A program made the position numbers and the translations under genes. From Paenibacillus sp. FSL R5-0766 (lineage in GTDB: Bacteria; Bacillota; Bacilli; Paenibacillales; Paenibacillaceae), in contig NZ_CP150227.1 in the NCBI RefSeq assembly GCF_037971845.1, forward strand, positions 1,302,001 through 1,366,000: DNA of 64,000 nt, read 5' to 3'. Positions 42,849 to 54,294 of this stretch are shown here, piece after piece (position 1 is the first letter of the stretch; each line of letters opens with the position of its first letter). The notes under the pieces are model-generated. The model did not search any database. It had not been told where the DNA came from and worked only from the letters and a program-made list of their open reading frames with translations.

Positions 42849-45848
42849 TTGAACATGAAGGGGAGCTGGTGGAGACGAGTCGCTATGATCGCGTTATCGG
42901 CAGGACTACTGGCAGGGAGTTTATCGATGGGCACAGGCATTCGTAAGGCGGATGCGGCCGCCGGAAATCAGAACTATGCTGAAGCACTGCAAAAGGCCAT
43001 TTACTTCTATGAGGCACAGCGCTCAGGTCCGTTGCCAGCGAGTAATCGGGTCGAATGGCGTGGTAATTCTGGCATGCAGGATGGAGCTGATGTAGGCGTT
43101 GATCTGACCGGAGGATGGTATGATGCCGGAGATCACGTAAAGTTTGGTTTTCCGATGGCTGCTTCCGCAACGATGCTCGCCTGGTCTGTCGTGGAATACA
43201 GCGACGGATATGAACAGGCCGGACAACTGGAGGAGATCAAGGATAATATCCGATGGGCGACCGACTACTTTATGAAAGCGCATACGAAACCAAATGAATT
43301 ATGGGGACAAGTGGGGGCAGGTAATACCGACCATGCTTGGTGGGGTCCTGCAGAAGTCATGCAGATGAACCGTCCTTCGTTCAAGATCGATGCTTCATGC
43401 CCGGGCAGTGATCTGGCGGCAGAAACGGCTGCAGCGCTGGCAGCGTCATCGATTGTATTTGCAGATGATGATCCGGCATATTCGACCAGACTGCTCCAAC
43501 ATGCGAAAGAGCTGTACAACTTCGCAGATACATATCGGGGGGAATACACCGATTGTATCACTGATGCTGCAGCGTTTTATAACTCGTGGACAGGATACGA
43601 AGACGAGCTGGCATGGGGGGGAGCATGGCTTTATTTAGCTACTAATGATAGCGCTTACTTGTCCAAAGCCATTGCAGCTACGGACCGGTGGTCTTCTAGC
43701 GGAGGCTCAGCCAATTGGCCGTATACCTGGACACAAGGTTGGGACAGTAAACATTATGGTGCCCAGATCCTGCTTGCCCGTATTACGTCCAGTTTGAACA
43801 TGCCGGAGGCGACAAGATTTATTCAGTCGACTGAGCGCAATCTGGATTATTGGACAGTTGGAGTCAATGGGACACGAGTCAAGTATACGCCAGGAGGTCT
43901 GGCGTGGCTGGATCAGTGGGGTTCGCTCCGATATGCAGCCAATGCATCCTTTATTTCTTTTGTATACTCCGACTGGGTCAGTGATCCTGTGAAAAAGTCA
44001 AGATATCAGGATTTTGCTGTTTCACAGATGAATTATATTCTGGGCGATAATCCGCGTCAGAGCAGTTATGTGGTCGGATATGGGCAAAATGCACCTCAAC
44101 ATCCGCATCATCGGACCGCTCACGGTTCATGGCTGAATAATGAAGATATCCCGGCTAACCATCGCCATATTCTGTATGGTGCCATGGTCGGAGGACCGGA
44201 TGCATCGGATGGATATACCGATGATATCGGGGATTATGTGAGTAATGAGGTCGCAACCGATTACAATGCTGGTTTTACCGGCGCACTGGCAAAGATGAAT
44301 TTGCTGTTTGGTCAGAATCATCAGCCCCTGGCGAATTTCCCTGCACCTGAGGTGAAGGGAGATGAGTTCTATGTGGAGGCTGCGATCAAATCATCAGGTG
44401 CCAATTATACGGAAATCAGAGCACAACTTAATAATCGTTCCGCTTGGCCTGCTCGAATGGGAGATCAACTGTCCTTTAAGTATTTCCTGGATTTGAGTGA
44501 AGTGTATGCTGCCGGACGTACGGTATCGGACGTGCAAGTGACAACCTCCTATACGGAGGGGGCGACGGTATCCCAACCAGTTGTGGTGAATGCAGCCCAG
44601 CATATCTATGCCATTACGGCGAACTTCGGTAATACCAAGATCTATCCAGGTGGGGAAGGAAATTATCGTAAAGAAGTACAGTTCCGCATTACAGGCCCAC
44701 AGGGTGCATGGAATACCAGCAATGATCATTCGTTCCAGACGCTGACCACAGGCACCCCTGTGAAGAGCATATACCTTCCAGTCTATGATGCAGGGGTGAA
44801 GGTGTATGGACAGGAGCCTGGAGTTACACCAGTCACGGTTCCAGGCGCACCTGCTGGCGTGCAGGCTGTGGCGGGAAGCAGTCAGGTTAACCTGACCTGG
44901 GCTGCTGTATCCGGGGCCGAATCGTATACAGTGAAGCGTTCCGAGGTGAGTGGAGGACCATATACAACTGTTGCGACAGGGGTTAATGGATTGACCTACA
45001 CAAACACGGGACTGACCAACGGGACAGCTTATTATTATGTAGTGACTGCTGTGAATTCAGCAGGGGAATCATCGGGTTCTGTGCAGGTGTCGGCTACCCC
45101 GCAAGCAGCTTCGACGGTGCCGGGAGCACTGACTTTAAGTGGGACAGCTGGTGATGCGCAGTCGGTCCTGACCTGGACAGCAGCCTCGGGCGCTACTAGC
45201 TATAAGGTACAACGTTCGGTGGCAGGCGGGACATATGCAGATGTGGCAACCGGATTGTCCGTGTTGACTTACACCGACACAACAGCGCTGAATGGCACCA
45301 TGTACAATTACAGGATTGCAGCCGTGAATGCGAACGGACAGACACTTTCCAATGTCCTGGCACTGACGCCTTCTGCACCTCCGGTGACGACGGGTACACT
45401 CGAAGTGCAGTACCGCAGCGGAGGGTCCGGGAATTCAAGTAATGCGGTGACTCCGCAGTTCAACGTGAAGAATACCGGAACACAGGCGATTGATCTCAGT
45501 ACCGTGAAGATCCGATATTATTTCACCAAGGATGGTGCGGATCCAATGACCTTCTGGTGTGATTATGCCGAGATGGGCACGGCCAATGTTGAAGGTACAT
45601 TTGTGGCAGTGAATCCGGCGAAGGGTACCGCAGATACGTATCTGGAAATTAGCTTCAAGTCGGGAGCAGGCAGTTTGGCTGCTGGAGCAGAGACCGGCGT
45701 GATTCAAGCACGCTTTTCCAAAAATAACTGGAGCAATTTCGATCAAAGTAATGATTATTCCTATGATGCTTCCAAGGCGGCTTTTGCCGCATGGAACAAT
45801 GTAACCGGGTATGAGGGAAACACCAAAGTATGGGGTTTGGAGCCGTAA
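42849..45848 (+). CDS. GH9 endoglucanase with CBM3c, two Fn3 and C-terminal CBM3 modules
   Basis: Secreted cellulase of 999 residues. The start is the TTG at 42849, 9 bases after GAGGAG (an ATG two codons later is too far). Signal peptide ends near KADAAAG (about 37). The GH9 domain (about 42-490) has GGWYDAGDHVKFG with both catalytic Asp (D92, D95), the His segment QHPHHRTAHGS and the acid Glu in SNEVATDYNAGFTGAL (about 467). A fused CBM3c-like module (about 502-655) is typical of processive theme-B GH9 enzymes. Two fibronectin type III modules (about 665-840) and a crystalline-cellulose-binding CBM3 (about 850-999) end the protein. It lies 91 bases before the GH48 gene on the same strand; the two act together on crystalline cellulose. 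Confidence 0.96.
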   Translation: MNMKGSWWRRVAMIALSAGLLAGSLSMGTGIRKADAAAGNQNYAEALQKAIYFYEAQRSGPLPASNRVEWRGNSGMQDGADVGVDLTGGWYDAGDHVKFGFPMAASATMLAWSVVEYSDGYEQAGQLEEIKDNIRWATDYFMKAHTKPNELWGQVGAGNTDHAWWGPAEVMQMNRPSFKIDASCPGSDLAAETAAALAASSIVFADDDPAYSTRLLQHAKELYNFADTYRGEYTDCITDAAAFYNSWTGYEDELAWGGAWLYLATNDSAYLSKAIAATDRWSSSGGSANWPYTWTQGWDSKHYGAQILLARITSSLNMPEATRFIQSTERNLDYWTVGVNGTRVKYTPGGLAWLDQWGSLRYAANASFISFVYSDWVSDPVKKSRYQDFAVSQMNYILGDNPRQSSYVVGYGQNAPQHPHHRTAHGSWLNNEDIPANHRHILYGAMVGGPDASDGYTDDIGDYVSNEVATDYNAGFTGALAKMNLLFGQNHQPLANFPAPEVKGDEFYVEAAIKSSGANYTEIRAQLNNRSAWPARMGDQLSFKYFLDLSEVYAAGRTVSDVQVTTSYTEGATVSQPVVVNAAQHIYAITANFGNTKIYPGGEGNYRKEVQFRITGPQGAWNTSNDHSFQTLTTGTPVKSIYLPVYDAGVKVYGQEPGVTPVTVPGAPAGVQAVAGSSQVNLTWAAVSGAESYTVKRSEVSGGPYTTVATGVNGLTYTNTGLTNGTAYYYVVTAVNSAGESSGSVQVSATPQAASTVPGALTLSGTAGDAQSVLTWTAASGATSYKVQRSVAGGTYADVATGLSVLTYTDTTALNGTMYNYRIAAVNANGQTLSNVLALTPSAPPVTTGTLEVQYRSGGSGNSSNAVTPQFNVKNTGTQAIDLSTVKIRYYFTKDGADPMTFWCDYAEMGTANVEGTFVAVNPAKGTADTYLEISFKSGAGSLAAGAETGVIQARFSKNNWSNFDQSNDYSYDASKAAFAAWNNVTGYEGNTKVWGLEP

Positions 45849-45939
45849 CTAGCTCAAGATCATTGGCCGAAGAAGAGCAGCATGGGCAGACCAACAGCGT
45901 TTATATTCAATTTCCACTATTCCAGGGAGGTATATATTA

Positions 45940-48900
45940 ATGTTGAAATCAGCTGCGAAAAAAAGTTTAACAGCCATGCTGGCGGGAACCGTCATGTTGA
46001 CTGGATACACCGGACTCTGGGCAGGGCCGCAGACGGCACATGCCGCAGATCAGGCCATCGAGATTCAGGCAGACAGCATTAATGAAGCCCGGTTTTTGCA
46101 ATTGTATGATCAGTTGAAAGATCCGGCGAACGGATATTTTTCGCCAGAGGGTCTACCGTATCATTCCATTGAGACCCTGTTGAGTGAGGCCCCGGATTAT
46201 GGTCATATGACGACGTCCGAGGCATACAGTTACTGGCTGTGGTTGGAAACCATGTATGGTCACTACACGGGAGACTGGTCCCAACTGGAAGCAGCTTGGG
46301 ACAGTATGGAGAAATACATTATCCCGGTCAACGAAGGTGACGGCAAGGAAGAGCAGCCTACGATGAGTTCATACAACCCGAATAGCCCTGCTACGTATGC
46401 AGCGGAAAAACCTTTTCCTGATCAATATCCATCGCCACTTAATGGTCAATATGCAGCGGGTAAAGACCCGATTGATGCCGAACTTAAGGCGACCTATGGT
46501 GACAATCAGACCTATCTCATGCACTGGCTGGTCGATGTGGATGACTGGTATGGATATGGAAACCTGTTGAATCCATCACATACGGCTACCTATGTGAACA
46601 CGTTCCAGCGTGGGGAGCAGGAGTCTGTGTGGGAAGCCATTCCGCATCCATCCCAGGATGATAAATCTTTTGGTAAGGCAAACGAAGGATTCATGAGCTT
46701 GTTCACAAAGGAAAACCAGGTACCGTCAGCGCAATGGCGTTACACCAACGCAACGGATGCCGATGCGCGTGCTGTACAGGTGCTGTATTGGGCGAAGGAA
46801 ATGGGATACAACAATCCGGAATATCTGGATAAAGCGAAGAAGATGGGGGACTATCTGCGCTATGGTATGTATGATAAATACTTCCAGAAAATTGGTAGCG
46901 CAAAGAGTGGTACACCAACTCCGGGTACAGGCAAGGATTCCAATATGTATCTCATGGCTTGGTATACGTCTTGGGGCGGTGGCTTGGGTCAAGGTGGGGA
47001 TTGGGCTTGGCGCATTGGAGCGAGCCATACCCATCAGGCTTATCAAAACCCGGTTGCAGCCTATGCTTTGTCTGACCCGGCTGGCGGCTTGATACCGAAA
47101 TCAGCAACAGCGAAGGCGGATTGGAATGCGACGCTGAAACGTCAGTTGGAATTCTATACTTGGCTACAATCCCATGAAGGAGCTATCGGCGGGGGAGCAA
47201 CGAACAGTCTGGATGGTTCATACAAAGCCTATCCGGCAGGCGTAAGTACATTCTATGACATGGCTTATCAGGAGGCACCTGTATATCGTGATCCGGATTC
47301 CAACACCTGGTTTGGATTCCAGGCATGGCCGCTGGAGCGTGTAGCCGAGATGTACTATATTCTTGCGGAGAGCGGGGACTTGACCTCTGAGAACTTCCAG
47401 ATGGCGAAGAAGGTAATTACGAAGTGGATCGACTGGAGTAAGGATTATGTATTTGTAGGTGAGCGTCCGGTGACGGATGCGCAAGGCTATTATCTGAATG
47501 CGGCTGGACAGCGCATTTTGGGTGGAACTAATGTTCAGGTAGCAACAACGCCGGCTCCGGGAGAGTTCTGGATTCCGGGTGGTCAGGAATGGCAGGGTCA
47601 ACCGGACAAATGGAATGGATTCAGTTCGTTTACGGAAAATCCGAACTTCCGTGTAACGACCAAAGATCCAGTGCAGGACACAGGAGTTCTGGGAAGTTAC
47701 GTTAAAGCTCTGACCTTCTTCGCAGCGGGAACACAGGCAGAGAACGGCACACTTAGCGCGGAAGGCCAAGAAGCCAAGGATTTGGCCGAGGCTCTGCTGG
47801 ATACAGCTTGGGATTACAATGATGGTGTGGGGATTGTTACGGAAGAAGAACGTAAAGACTACTTCCGCTTCTTTGCCAAAGAGATCTATATCCCGGCGAA
47901 CTGGTCTGGAACCTTTGGTCAGGGCAATACGATTCCAGGTACAGCAGGTGTACCTTCAGATCCGGCGAAAGGTGGCAATGGCGTATACATTGGATACTCC
48001 GATCTGCGTCCGGCCATTAAGCAAGATCCGGCATGGGCTTACCTGGATAATCTATACAAAACGTCATATAACACGACCACGAAACAGTGGGAAAACGGTG
48101 CACCTACCTTTACGTATCACCGGTTCTGGTCACAGGTGGATATGGCTACAGCGTACGGCGAGTATGATCGTCTCCTCGGAGATTCCGATAGTCCCGAAGT
48201 GGAAGTACCCGCTGCTCCTGCTGGCGTAACAGCAACTGGAGGAAGTGAGCAAGTGGTTCTGAACTGGAACGCAGCCGCTGGCGCAACGTCATATACAGTG
48301 AAACGTGCAGAAGTGAACGGTGGTCCTTATACGTCTGTAGCAACAGGGGTCACAGGATCGACATTCACGGACACAGGCTTGACCAACGGCACAACGTATT
48401 ATTATGTCATCACTGCGGTGAATGCTGTAGGTGAGTCTGCACCGTCGACACAGGCATCTGCAATACCACTCGCAGGTACCGTTGTGCCCGGCGTATTCAA
48501 CCTAACTGGAACGGCTGGCGATGCCCAGGCGGTACTGACTTGGACTGCATCAACTGGAGCATCAAGTTATAAGGTACAACGTTCGGTAGGCAGCGGGGCA
48601 TATGCTGATCTGGCAACTGGTTTGACCGCACTGACATATACCGACGCAACAGCGGTGAATGGTACGGCTTATAATTACAGAGTCGTAGCCATTAATACGA
48701 GTGGTCAGACGAATTCAAATGTATTGGTGTTGACCCCATTGGCACCTCCAGTCACAACGGGAACGCTTGAAGTACAATACCGTAATGGTAGTTCAGGGGC
48801 TTCGGTCAATGCGATTACTCCACAATTTAATGTGAAGAATACAGGTACAACTGCTGTGGATTTGAGCAAAGTGAAGGTACGGTATTATTTCACCAAGGAT

Positions 48901-49215
48901 AGTGCCGCGGATCTGAGTTTCTGGTGTGATTATGCACAGATTGGCAGCGGTAACGTGGAAGGGCATTTTGTTTCGATAGATCCGGCCAAGGGCACGGCAG
49001 ATACGTATCTGGAGATTGAATTCAAAGCAGGTGCCGGAAGTTTGGCCGCGGGTGCCGAAACCGGAATCATCCAGGGACGTTTCTCGAAAAACAACTGGAC
49101 GAATTTTGATCAAACCAATGATTATTCCTTTGATTTCACCCAAACGGCCTTCAGTGCCTGGACGAAAGTGACAGCTTATCAGGATGGCGCCAAGGTATGG
49201 GGAATTGAACCTTAA
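45940..49215 (+). CDS. GH48 reducing-end cellobiohydrolase with two Fn3 and C-terminal CBM3 modules
   Basis: Secreted exoglucanase of 1091 residues releasing cellobiose processively from cellulose reducing ends. Ribosome site AGGGAGG; signal peptide ends at AHAAD (about 36). The GH48 domain runs from about 42 to 745, with the acid Glu in WLWLETMYGHYTGDW (about E103), the tunnel segment LMAWYTSWGGGLGQGGDWAW and GFQAWPLERVAEMYYI. The C-terminal third, Fn3-Fn3-CBM3 (about 755-1091), closely resembles the tail of the GH9 enzyme and ends WGIEP where that one ends WGLEP. It is probably co-transcribed with GH9, and a terminator follows. Confidence 0.97.
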   Translation: MLKSAAKKSLTAMLAGTVMLTGYTGLWAGPQTAHAADQAIEIQADSINEARFLQLYDQLKDPANGYFSPEGLPYHSIETLLSEAPDYGHMTTSEAYSYWLWLETMYGHYTGDWSQLEAAWDSMEKYIIPVNEGDGKEEQPTMSSYNPNSPATYAAEKPFPDQYPSPLNGQYAAGKDPIDAELKATYGDNQTYLMHWLVDVDDWYGYGNLLNPSHTATYVNTFQRGEQESVWEAIPHPSQDDKSFGKANEGFMSLFTKENQVPSAQWRYTNATDADARAVQVLYWAKEMGYNNPEYLDKAKKMGDYLRYGMYDKYFQKIGSAKSGTPTPGTGKDSNMYLMAWYTSWGGGLGQGGDWAWRIGASHTHQAYQNPVAAYALSDPAGGLIPKSATAKADWNATLKRQLEFYTWLQSHEGAIGGGATNSLDGSYKAYPAGVSTFYDMAYQEAPVYRDPDSNTWFGFQAWPLERVAEMYYILAESGDLTSENFQMAKKVITKWIDWSKDYVFVGERPVTDAQGYYLNAAGQRILGGTNVQVATTPAPGEFWIPGGQEWQGQPDKWNGFSSFTENPNFRVTTKDPVQDTGVLGSYVKALTFFAAGTQAENGTLSAEGQEAKDLAEALLDTAWDYNDGVGIVTEEERKDYFRFFAKEIYIPANWSGTFGQGNTIPGTAGVPSDPAKGGNGVYIGYSDLRPAIKQDPAWAYLDNLYKTSYNTTTKQWENGAPTFTYHRFWSQVDMATAYGEYDRLLGDSDSPEVEVPAAPAGVTATGGSEQVVLNWNAAAGATSYTVKRAEVNGGPYTSVATGVTGSTFTDTGLTNGTTYYYVITAVNAVGESAPSTQASAIPLAGTVVPGVFNLTGTAGDAQAVLTWTASTGASSYKVQRSVGSGAYADLATGLTALTYTDATAVNGTAYNYRVVAINTSGQTNSNVLVLTPLAPPVTTGTLEVQYRNGSSGASVNAITPQFNVKNTGTTAVDLSKVKVRYYFTKDSAADLSFWCDYAQIGSGNVEGHFVSIDPAKGTADTYLEIEFKAGAGSLAAGAETGIIQGRFSKNNWTNFDQTNDYSFDFTQTAFSAWTKVTAYQDGAKVWGIEP

Positions 49216-49263
49216 ATGAGTTGATCGACCAGCTGTAGAGTGATGTTACTCATCATACAGGTT

Positions 49264-49297
49264 AAGCCGGGGAGAAATCCCTGGCTTTTCTTTTTTA
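49264..49297 (+). terminator. Terminator after the cellulase pair
   Basis: AAGCC-GGGA pairs with TCCC-GGCTT around a 4-base loop and is followed by TTCTTTTTT. Confidence 0.85.
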
Positions 49298-49299
49298 TA

Positions 49300-49399
49300 T
49301 GGAAAATCAAAAATGAAATACGAAATAATCAAACGGACACTGCAGATAAAGCGATCCGTATTGAGGTTGGAGGCAAAAATGTGAAATTCGGGGAACGGT
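49300..49399 (+). pseudogene. possible remnant of a stalk-domain (copper amine oxidase N-like) gene
   Basis: An in-frame stretch of about 30 codons without a start, ending in TAA at 49399, reads NQTDTADKAIRIEV then GGKNVKFGER. It resembles the first strand of stalk-domain proteins (I-x-V-x-G-K-x-V-x-F). No upstream part or continuation is seen, so it may be a leftover fragment or chance. The rest of the 530-base gap (to 49744) shows no gene. Confidence 0.25.
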
Positions 49400-49744
49400 A
49401 ATCGGCAAATGAATCATAGTAATGTTTACCATATTTGCGATTTTAAACATTAAAATCTAGGTCATATGGCATATGCCCTGAATGAGAAACGGCCTAGCTC
49501 TTGTATCGCGGAAAAATCAAGCATATCAAATAGTTACAATAATTTAACCTTTCAAAAAGAAGGAATCAGCAGTGAATTTTTCCAGTAATCCATGGACACA
49601 CCCTGATACTTAGTGCTCAAGTTCGCCTCTATCAATACAGGACTTTCGACTGATGAACGTTATAGATAGCCCGTTTACAATGGGGCAAGCCCGGGAGAAC
49701 CAAGCCGGGTTAAAATTCTGTAATATCAGGGGGAACTCGACATC

Positions 49745-50539
49745 ATGAACTGGAAGAAAACGATTATTACAGCAAGTGTCACAGCAACGATGCTGATGGG
49801 AAGTCTGACGACAGGAGCACTAACGGCACAGGTATCGGCAGCTGCTGTTGACAATTCACAAGTAAAAGTAATCTGGGGCGTAAACCTACGCACAACACCT
49901 TCTTCTTCTGCGAAGATTGTTCGCATGGTTGCTAAAGGGGAAACGGTAACGGTGCTTCAGCAATCCGGTTCGGATTGGTATAAGATTAAGGATTCTGCTA
50001 ACCGGACAGGCTACATATCTTCTTCATCCAAATACACACAAGCGATTAGTGGCGGCACAAGTGGATCGGGTTCGAATAGTGGTACATCGGTGACCAGTAA
50101 TGCATCTGTAGAAAAAGTGATTGCGGCGGGAATGAAATATTTGGGAACACCTTATGAGTTCGGAGCCAGTCGTAACAGCACAGCTACTTTTGACTGTTCC
50201 AGCTTTGTACGCCAGGCCTTCATCGATGCACTTGGCATCAAGCTTCCAGCGGATTCTCGCAAACAGGGAGCCTATGTAAAAGCCAAGGGTACAGTTCAGA
50301 CGAACTGGAAAAACCTGAAACGCGGTGATCTGATGTATTTCATGTCGTATAAAGGCAGCTCTGCATCATCGTATTCGGGTGTGAATAAATCTAGCGCAAC
50401 CATTACGCACACAGGGATTTACCTGGGTGACGGAAAAGTATTACACACCTATTCCAACGCTGGCGGTGGTGTAACCACTAGTGATATCTCCGGCAAACAC
50501 TGGGAGTATCGCTTCCTGTTTGGTGGCAGTGCGCTGTAG
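49745..50539 (+). CDS. secreted SH3b-NlpC/P60 peptidoglycan endopeptidase
   Basis: 264 residues; AGGGGGAAC precedes the ATG. Signal peptide to about VSAAAVD (about 37). A bacterial SH3 domain (about 40-98, VNLRTTPSSSAKIVRMVAKG) probably binds the cell wall. A Ser/Gly linker leads to an NlpC/P60 domain (about 123-262) with the catalytic Cys in TFDCSSFVRQAF, the His in ITHTGIYLGDGK and a third polar residue in VLHTYSNAGG. Such enzymes cut gamma-D-Glu-diaminopimelate bonds of peptide stems during wall turnover or cell separation. It is a single gene with a terminator. Confidence 0.94.
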   Translation: MNWKKTIITASVTATMLMGSLTTGALTAQVSAAAVDNSQVKVIWGVNLRTTPSSSAKIVRMVAKGETVTVLQQSGSDWYKIKDSANRTGYISSSSKYTQAISGGTSGSGSNSGTSVTSNASVEKVIAAGMKYLGTPYEFGASRNSTATFDCSSFVRQAFIDALGIKLPADSRKQGAYVKAKGTVQTNWKNLKRGDLMYFMSYKGSSASSYSGVNKSSATITHTGIYLGDGKVLHTYSNAGGGVTTSDISGKHWEYRFLFGGSAL

Positions 50540-50587
50540 GTTAGAACAAGAACCTTCTTAGATAATCCGCGCATATTTATATGCATA

Positions 50588-50637
50588 CAAAACACCTTCC
50601 ATTCTGCCTTTGACAGGCGAGTGGGAGGTGTTTTTGT
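50588..50637. terminator. Terminator between the NlpC/P60 gene and the ArsR-type regulator gene
   Basis: AAACACCT-CCA pairs with TGG-AGGTGTTT, with an inner GCCT/AGGC stem, followed by TTTGTG. It lies between convergent genes. Confidence 0.85.
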
Positions 50638-50659
50638 GTTATTTATTATTTTGAAAAAC

Positions 50660-51568
50660 TCAATCGTGATAGTACAGTCGGAACAGGATATCCTGATTGT
50701 AGTTACCGAATCCCTCACCATATAAGGTAAGCCCGCCTACATGCTGAGCATCTTCCTCGACCGAAAGACGAAGGGTCCATTGGTTGCGTTCGACCGGGAT
50801 ATCTGCGAGTGTAATGTCGGATAGATGTTGTCCATCAATAAACGTACCCTCATTGGTAATTCGCAGTACCTTGAGCATGCCATATTGATTGACACTGTCA
50901 CTCCACCATTCCGGGGTGAACATGCCACGTCCATTGCCTGAATCTCCAGGGCTTGTCCATTCCCCTAATCGGATGCCATTAAGCATGAATGTAATATCCG
51001 AGGGCCAATTCGGATTCACCGAAGGGGCTTCTGATCCGATCTCGAGGGACAATTCAATCGCATTGATCTGCTGTCCGGATAAGATATAGTTTGGAATTTT
51101 GTACTCCACAAATCCACGGCCAAACCACAGAATATGGGCATGCATCCGCTCAGGGTCGAGAAAATAACGAGGATCATCATACTGTCCGATAACATGATTG
51201 GACGTAGCCAGACCACATGTCGGATAGACGTCAAAGTGAGTGTAGTGTCCCACAGGGACGGAAACCTCGTGCAGCTTGCGGGCTGTGCCACTTTCCTGCG
51301 GCATGGAGATGCCAATCCAGTCTACAGCAAGGCTGTTCATTTTATGTGTGCCGCCGTCTTTGCGTATCATTTTGGACTGAATAATGCCCACATCCTGAAG
51401 TTTGCGGACATGCATGGTCACGATGGCACTGCTCAGACCCAGTGAAGCAGCAAGGTCTTTCACATTCATCGGAGTCTCTGCAACAAGGCGGATGATCTGT
51501 AGACGGACTTCACTGGCAAGTGCTTCATATAGGGGTAGCCATTCGGCATCGGTATTAGCTCTAATCAC
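50660..51568 (-). CDS. ArsR-type winged-helix regulator with large C-terminal beta domain, probable arabinofuranosidase regulator
   Basis: 302 residues from the GTG at 51568, preceded by GGAGGAAC. The N-terminal winged helix is of the ArsR type (PLYEALASEVRLQIIRLVAE, NVKDLAASLGLSSAIVTMHV, RKLQDVGIIQSKM, about 10-75) and is much shorter than the whole protein. The C-terminal 220 residues form a predicted beta-rich domain (GRGFVEYKIPNYILSGQQIN, SDITFMLNGIRLGEWTSPGD, GMFTPEWWSDSVNQYG), perhaps a sugar-binding jelly roll. Metal-sensing Cys patterns of true ArsR proteins are absent. It is divergent from the GH51 gene, so an arabinose or arabino-oligosaccharide sensor is inferred. Confidence 0.82.
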   Translation of the reverse strand: MIRANTDAEWLPLYEALASEVRLQIIRLVAETPMNVKDLAASLGLSSAIVTMHVRKLQDVGIIQSKMIRKDGGTHKMNSLAVDWIGISMPQESGTARKLHEVSVPVGHYTHFDVYPTCGLATSNHVIGQYDDPRYFLDPERMHAHILWFGRGFVEYKIPNYILSGQQINAIELSLEIGSEAPSVNPNWPSDITFMLNGIRLGEWTSPGDSGNGRGMFTPEWWSDSVNQYGMLKVLRITNEGTFIDGQHLSDITLADIPVERNQWTLRLSVEEDAQHVGGLTLYGEGFGNYNQDILFRLYYHD

Positions 51569-53253
<1,685 letters not shown>

Positions 53254-53344
53254 GGGATAGCATAAAGGCACTGGACACGTGAGAGCGCAATGGCAGACAT
53301 GATGCTCGAGAAGGAAGCCAGCGGTTCAGCGTGTTCCTTCAATC

Positions 53345-53387
53345 AAAAAAGCTGGGTGCGAGTTCATCGCATCCAGCTTTTTTTCGT
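53345..53387. terminator. Bidirectional terminator between the GH51 and MBL-hydrolase genes
   Basis: AAAAAAGCTGG-TGCGA pairs with TCGCA-CCAGCTTTTTT around a 5-base loop, with A-run and T-run on either side. Confidence 0.93.
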
Positions 53388-53405
53388 CACGTGCTACGGT
53401 CTCAC

Positions 53406-54164
53406 TTACGCTTTAAACTCAAAACTTTCGCCATCACGTGGAATGAGCACCTGACCGTCCAACTGCTCGGATGCCAGATAAGTCGCAAGATCCCTACGAG
53501 ACATCACACAATGGTTAATCGCATCCATGTGCACTGCGATGACATGAGCGGATGGTGCATGGCGCTTCACGGCTGCAACGTCTGGCCCGTCCATTGTAAT
53601 GGGATCACCCTCTACGAAGCGAGCTCCTCCGGCGTTTAGGACAATGACTTCAGGGCTATATTGGCGAATAGCCTCGGCGGGTTCTTCACACCAGATCGTA
53701 TCCCCCGCAATATAGGTGACAGGTTCTCCATCTGCTTCAAATACGAAGCCGGACACCTTGCCCATACGTTCACCGATCTCACCTGTGCCATGATGCCCGG
53801 ATGTACGGGCGAATCGGATAGAGTGATGCTCATGTTTTTCATCTACAGCTGTTACATTCGTGAATCCGGCACCTAGAAATACATTCTCATCCCCAGGCTG
53901 GCAGATCAGGGGAATGTCTTTGCCAAGTTGTTTCGCCGCTACTTCATCCCAGTGATCCACATGGGTGTGTGTCACAATCAACAGATCCGGATTCAGATAA
54001 TCCGTTTCGGTTTCGGGCAAGCTCACTCTTGGATTACGTAACTCATTGGGTGTGTTCGGGAACCCAGGCATGACTTCGGCGTCCATCAGCATCGGATCAA
54101 CGAGAATGTTCAGCCCTCCGTATTCCAGCCACAGTGTAGCATTGCGAATCAATTGAATTTTCAT
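53406..54164 (-). CDS. MBL-fold metallo-hydrolase (UlaG-like)
   Basis: 252 residues, cytoplasmic. The metallo-beta-lactamase metal site is complete: VTHTHVDHWDE (HxHxDH, about 85-95), SGHHGTG (His, about 133), IAGDTIW (Asp, about 162) and VHMDAINH near the end (about 215). The arrangement is that of the beta-lactamase-like superfamily 2 (UlaG/YtkL type), often lactonases or phosphodiesterases; the substrate is unknown. It is divergent from an Lrp-family regulator gene, with 130 bases between the starts, and is probably its target. The ATG has AAGGAGTGC upstream. Confidence 0.9.
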   Translation of the reverse strand: MKIQLIRNATLWLEYGGLNILVDPMLMDAEVMPGFPNTPNELRNPRVSLPETETDYLNPDLLIVTHTHVDHWDEVAAKQLGKDIPLICQPGDENVFLGAGFTNVTAVDEKHEHHSIRFARTSGHHGTGEIGERMGKVSGFVFEADGEPVTYIAGDTIWCEEPAEAIRQYSPEVIVLNAGGARFVEGDPITMDGPDVAAVKRHAPSAHVIAVHMDAINHCVMSRRDLATYLASEQLDGQVLIPRDGESFEFKA

Positions 54165-54294
54165 TATATTTGCACTCCTTCGAGTTGTTTAATAGTATTA
54201 CCCTATATGGTATACAACCCGTTTGACGTCGTACATAACATGATGAATGGAATTAGGCCACGCTAATTTCACGGTGAAAGGATTGCTGAAGCTA

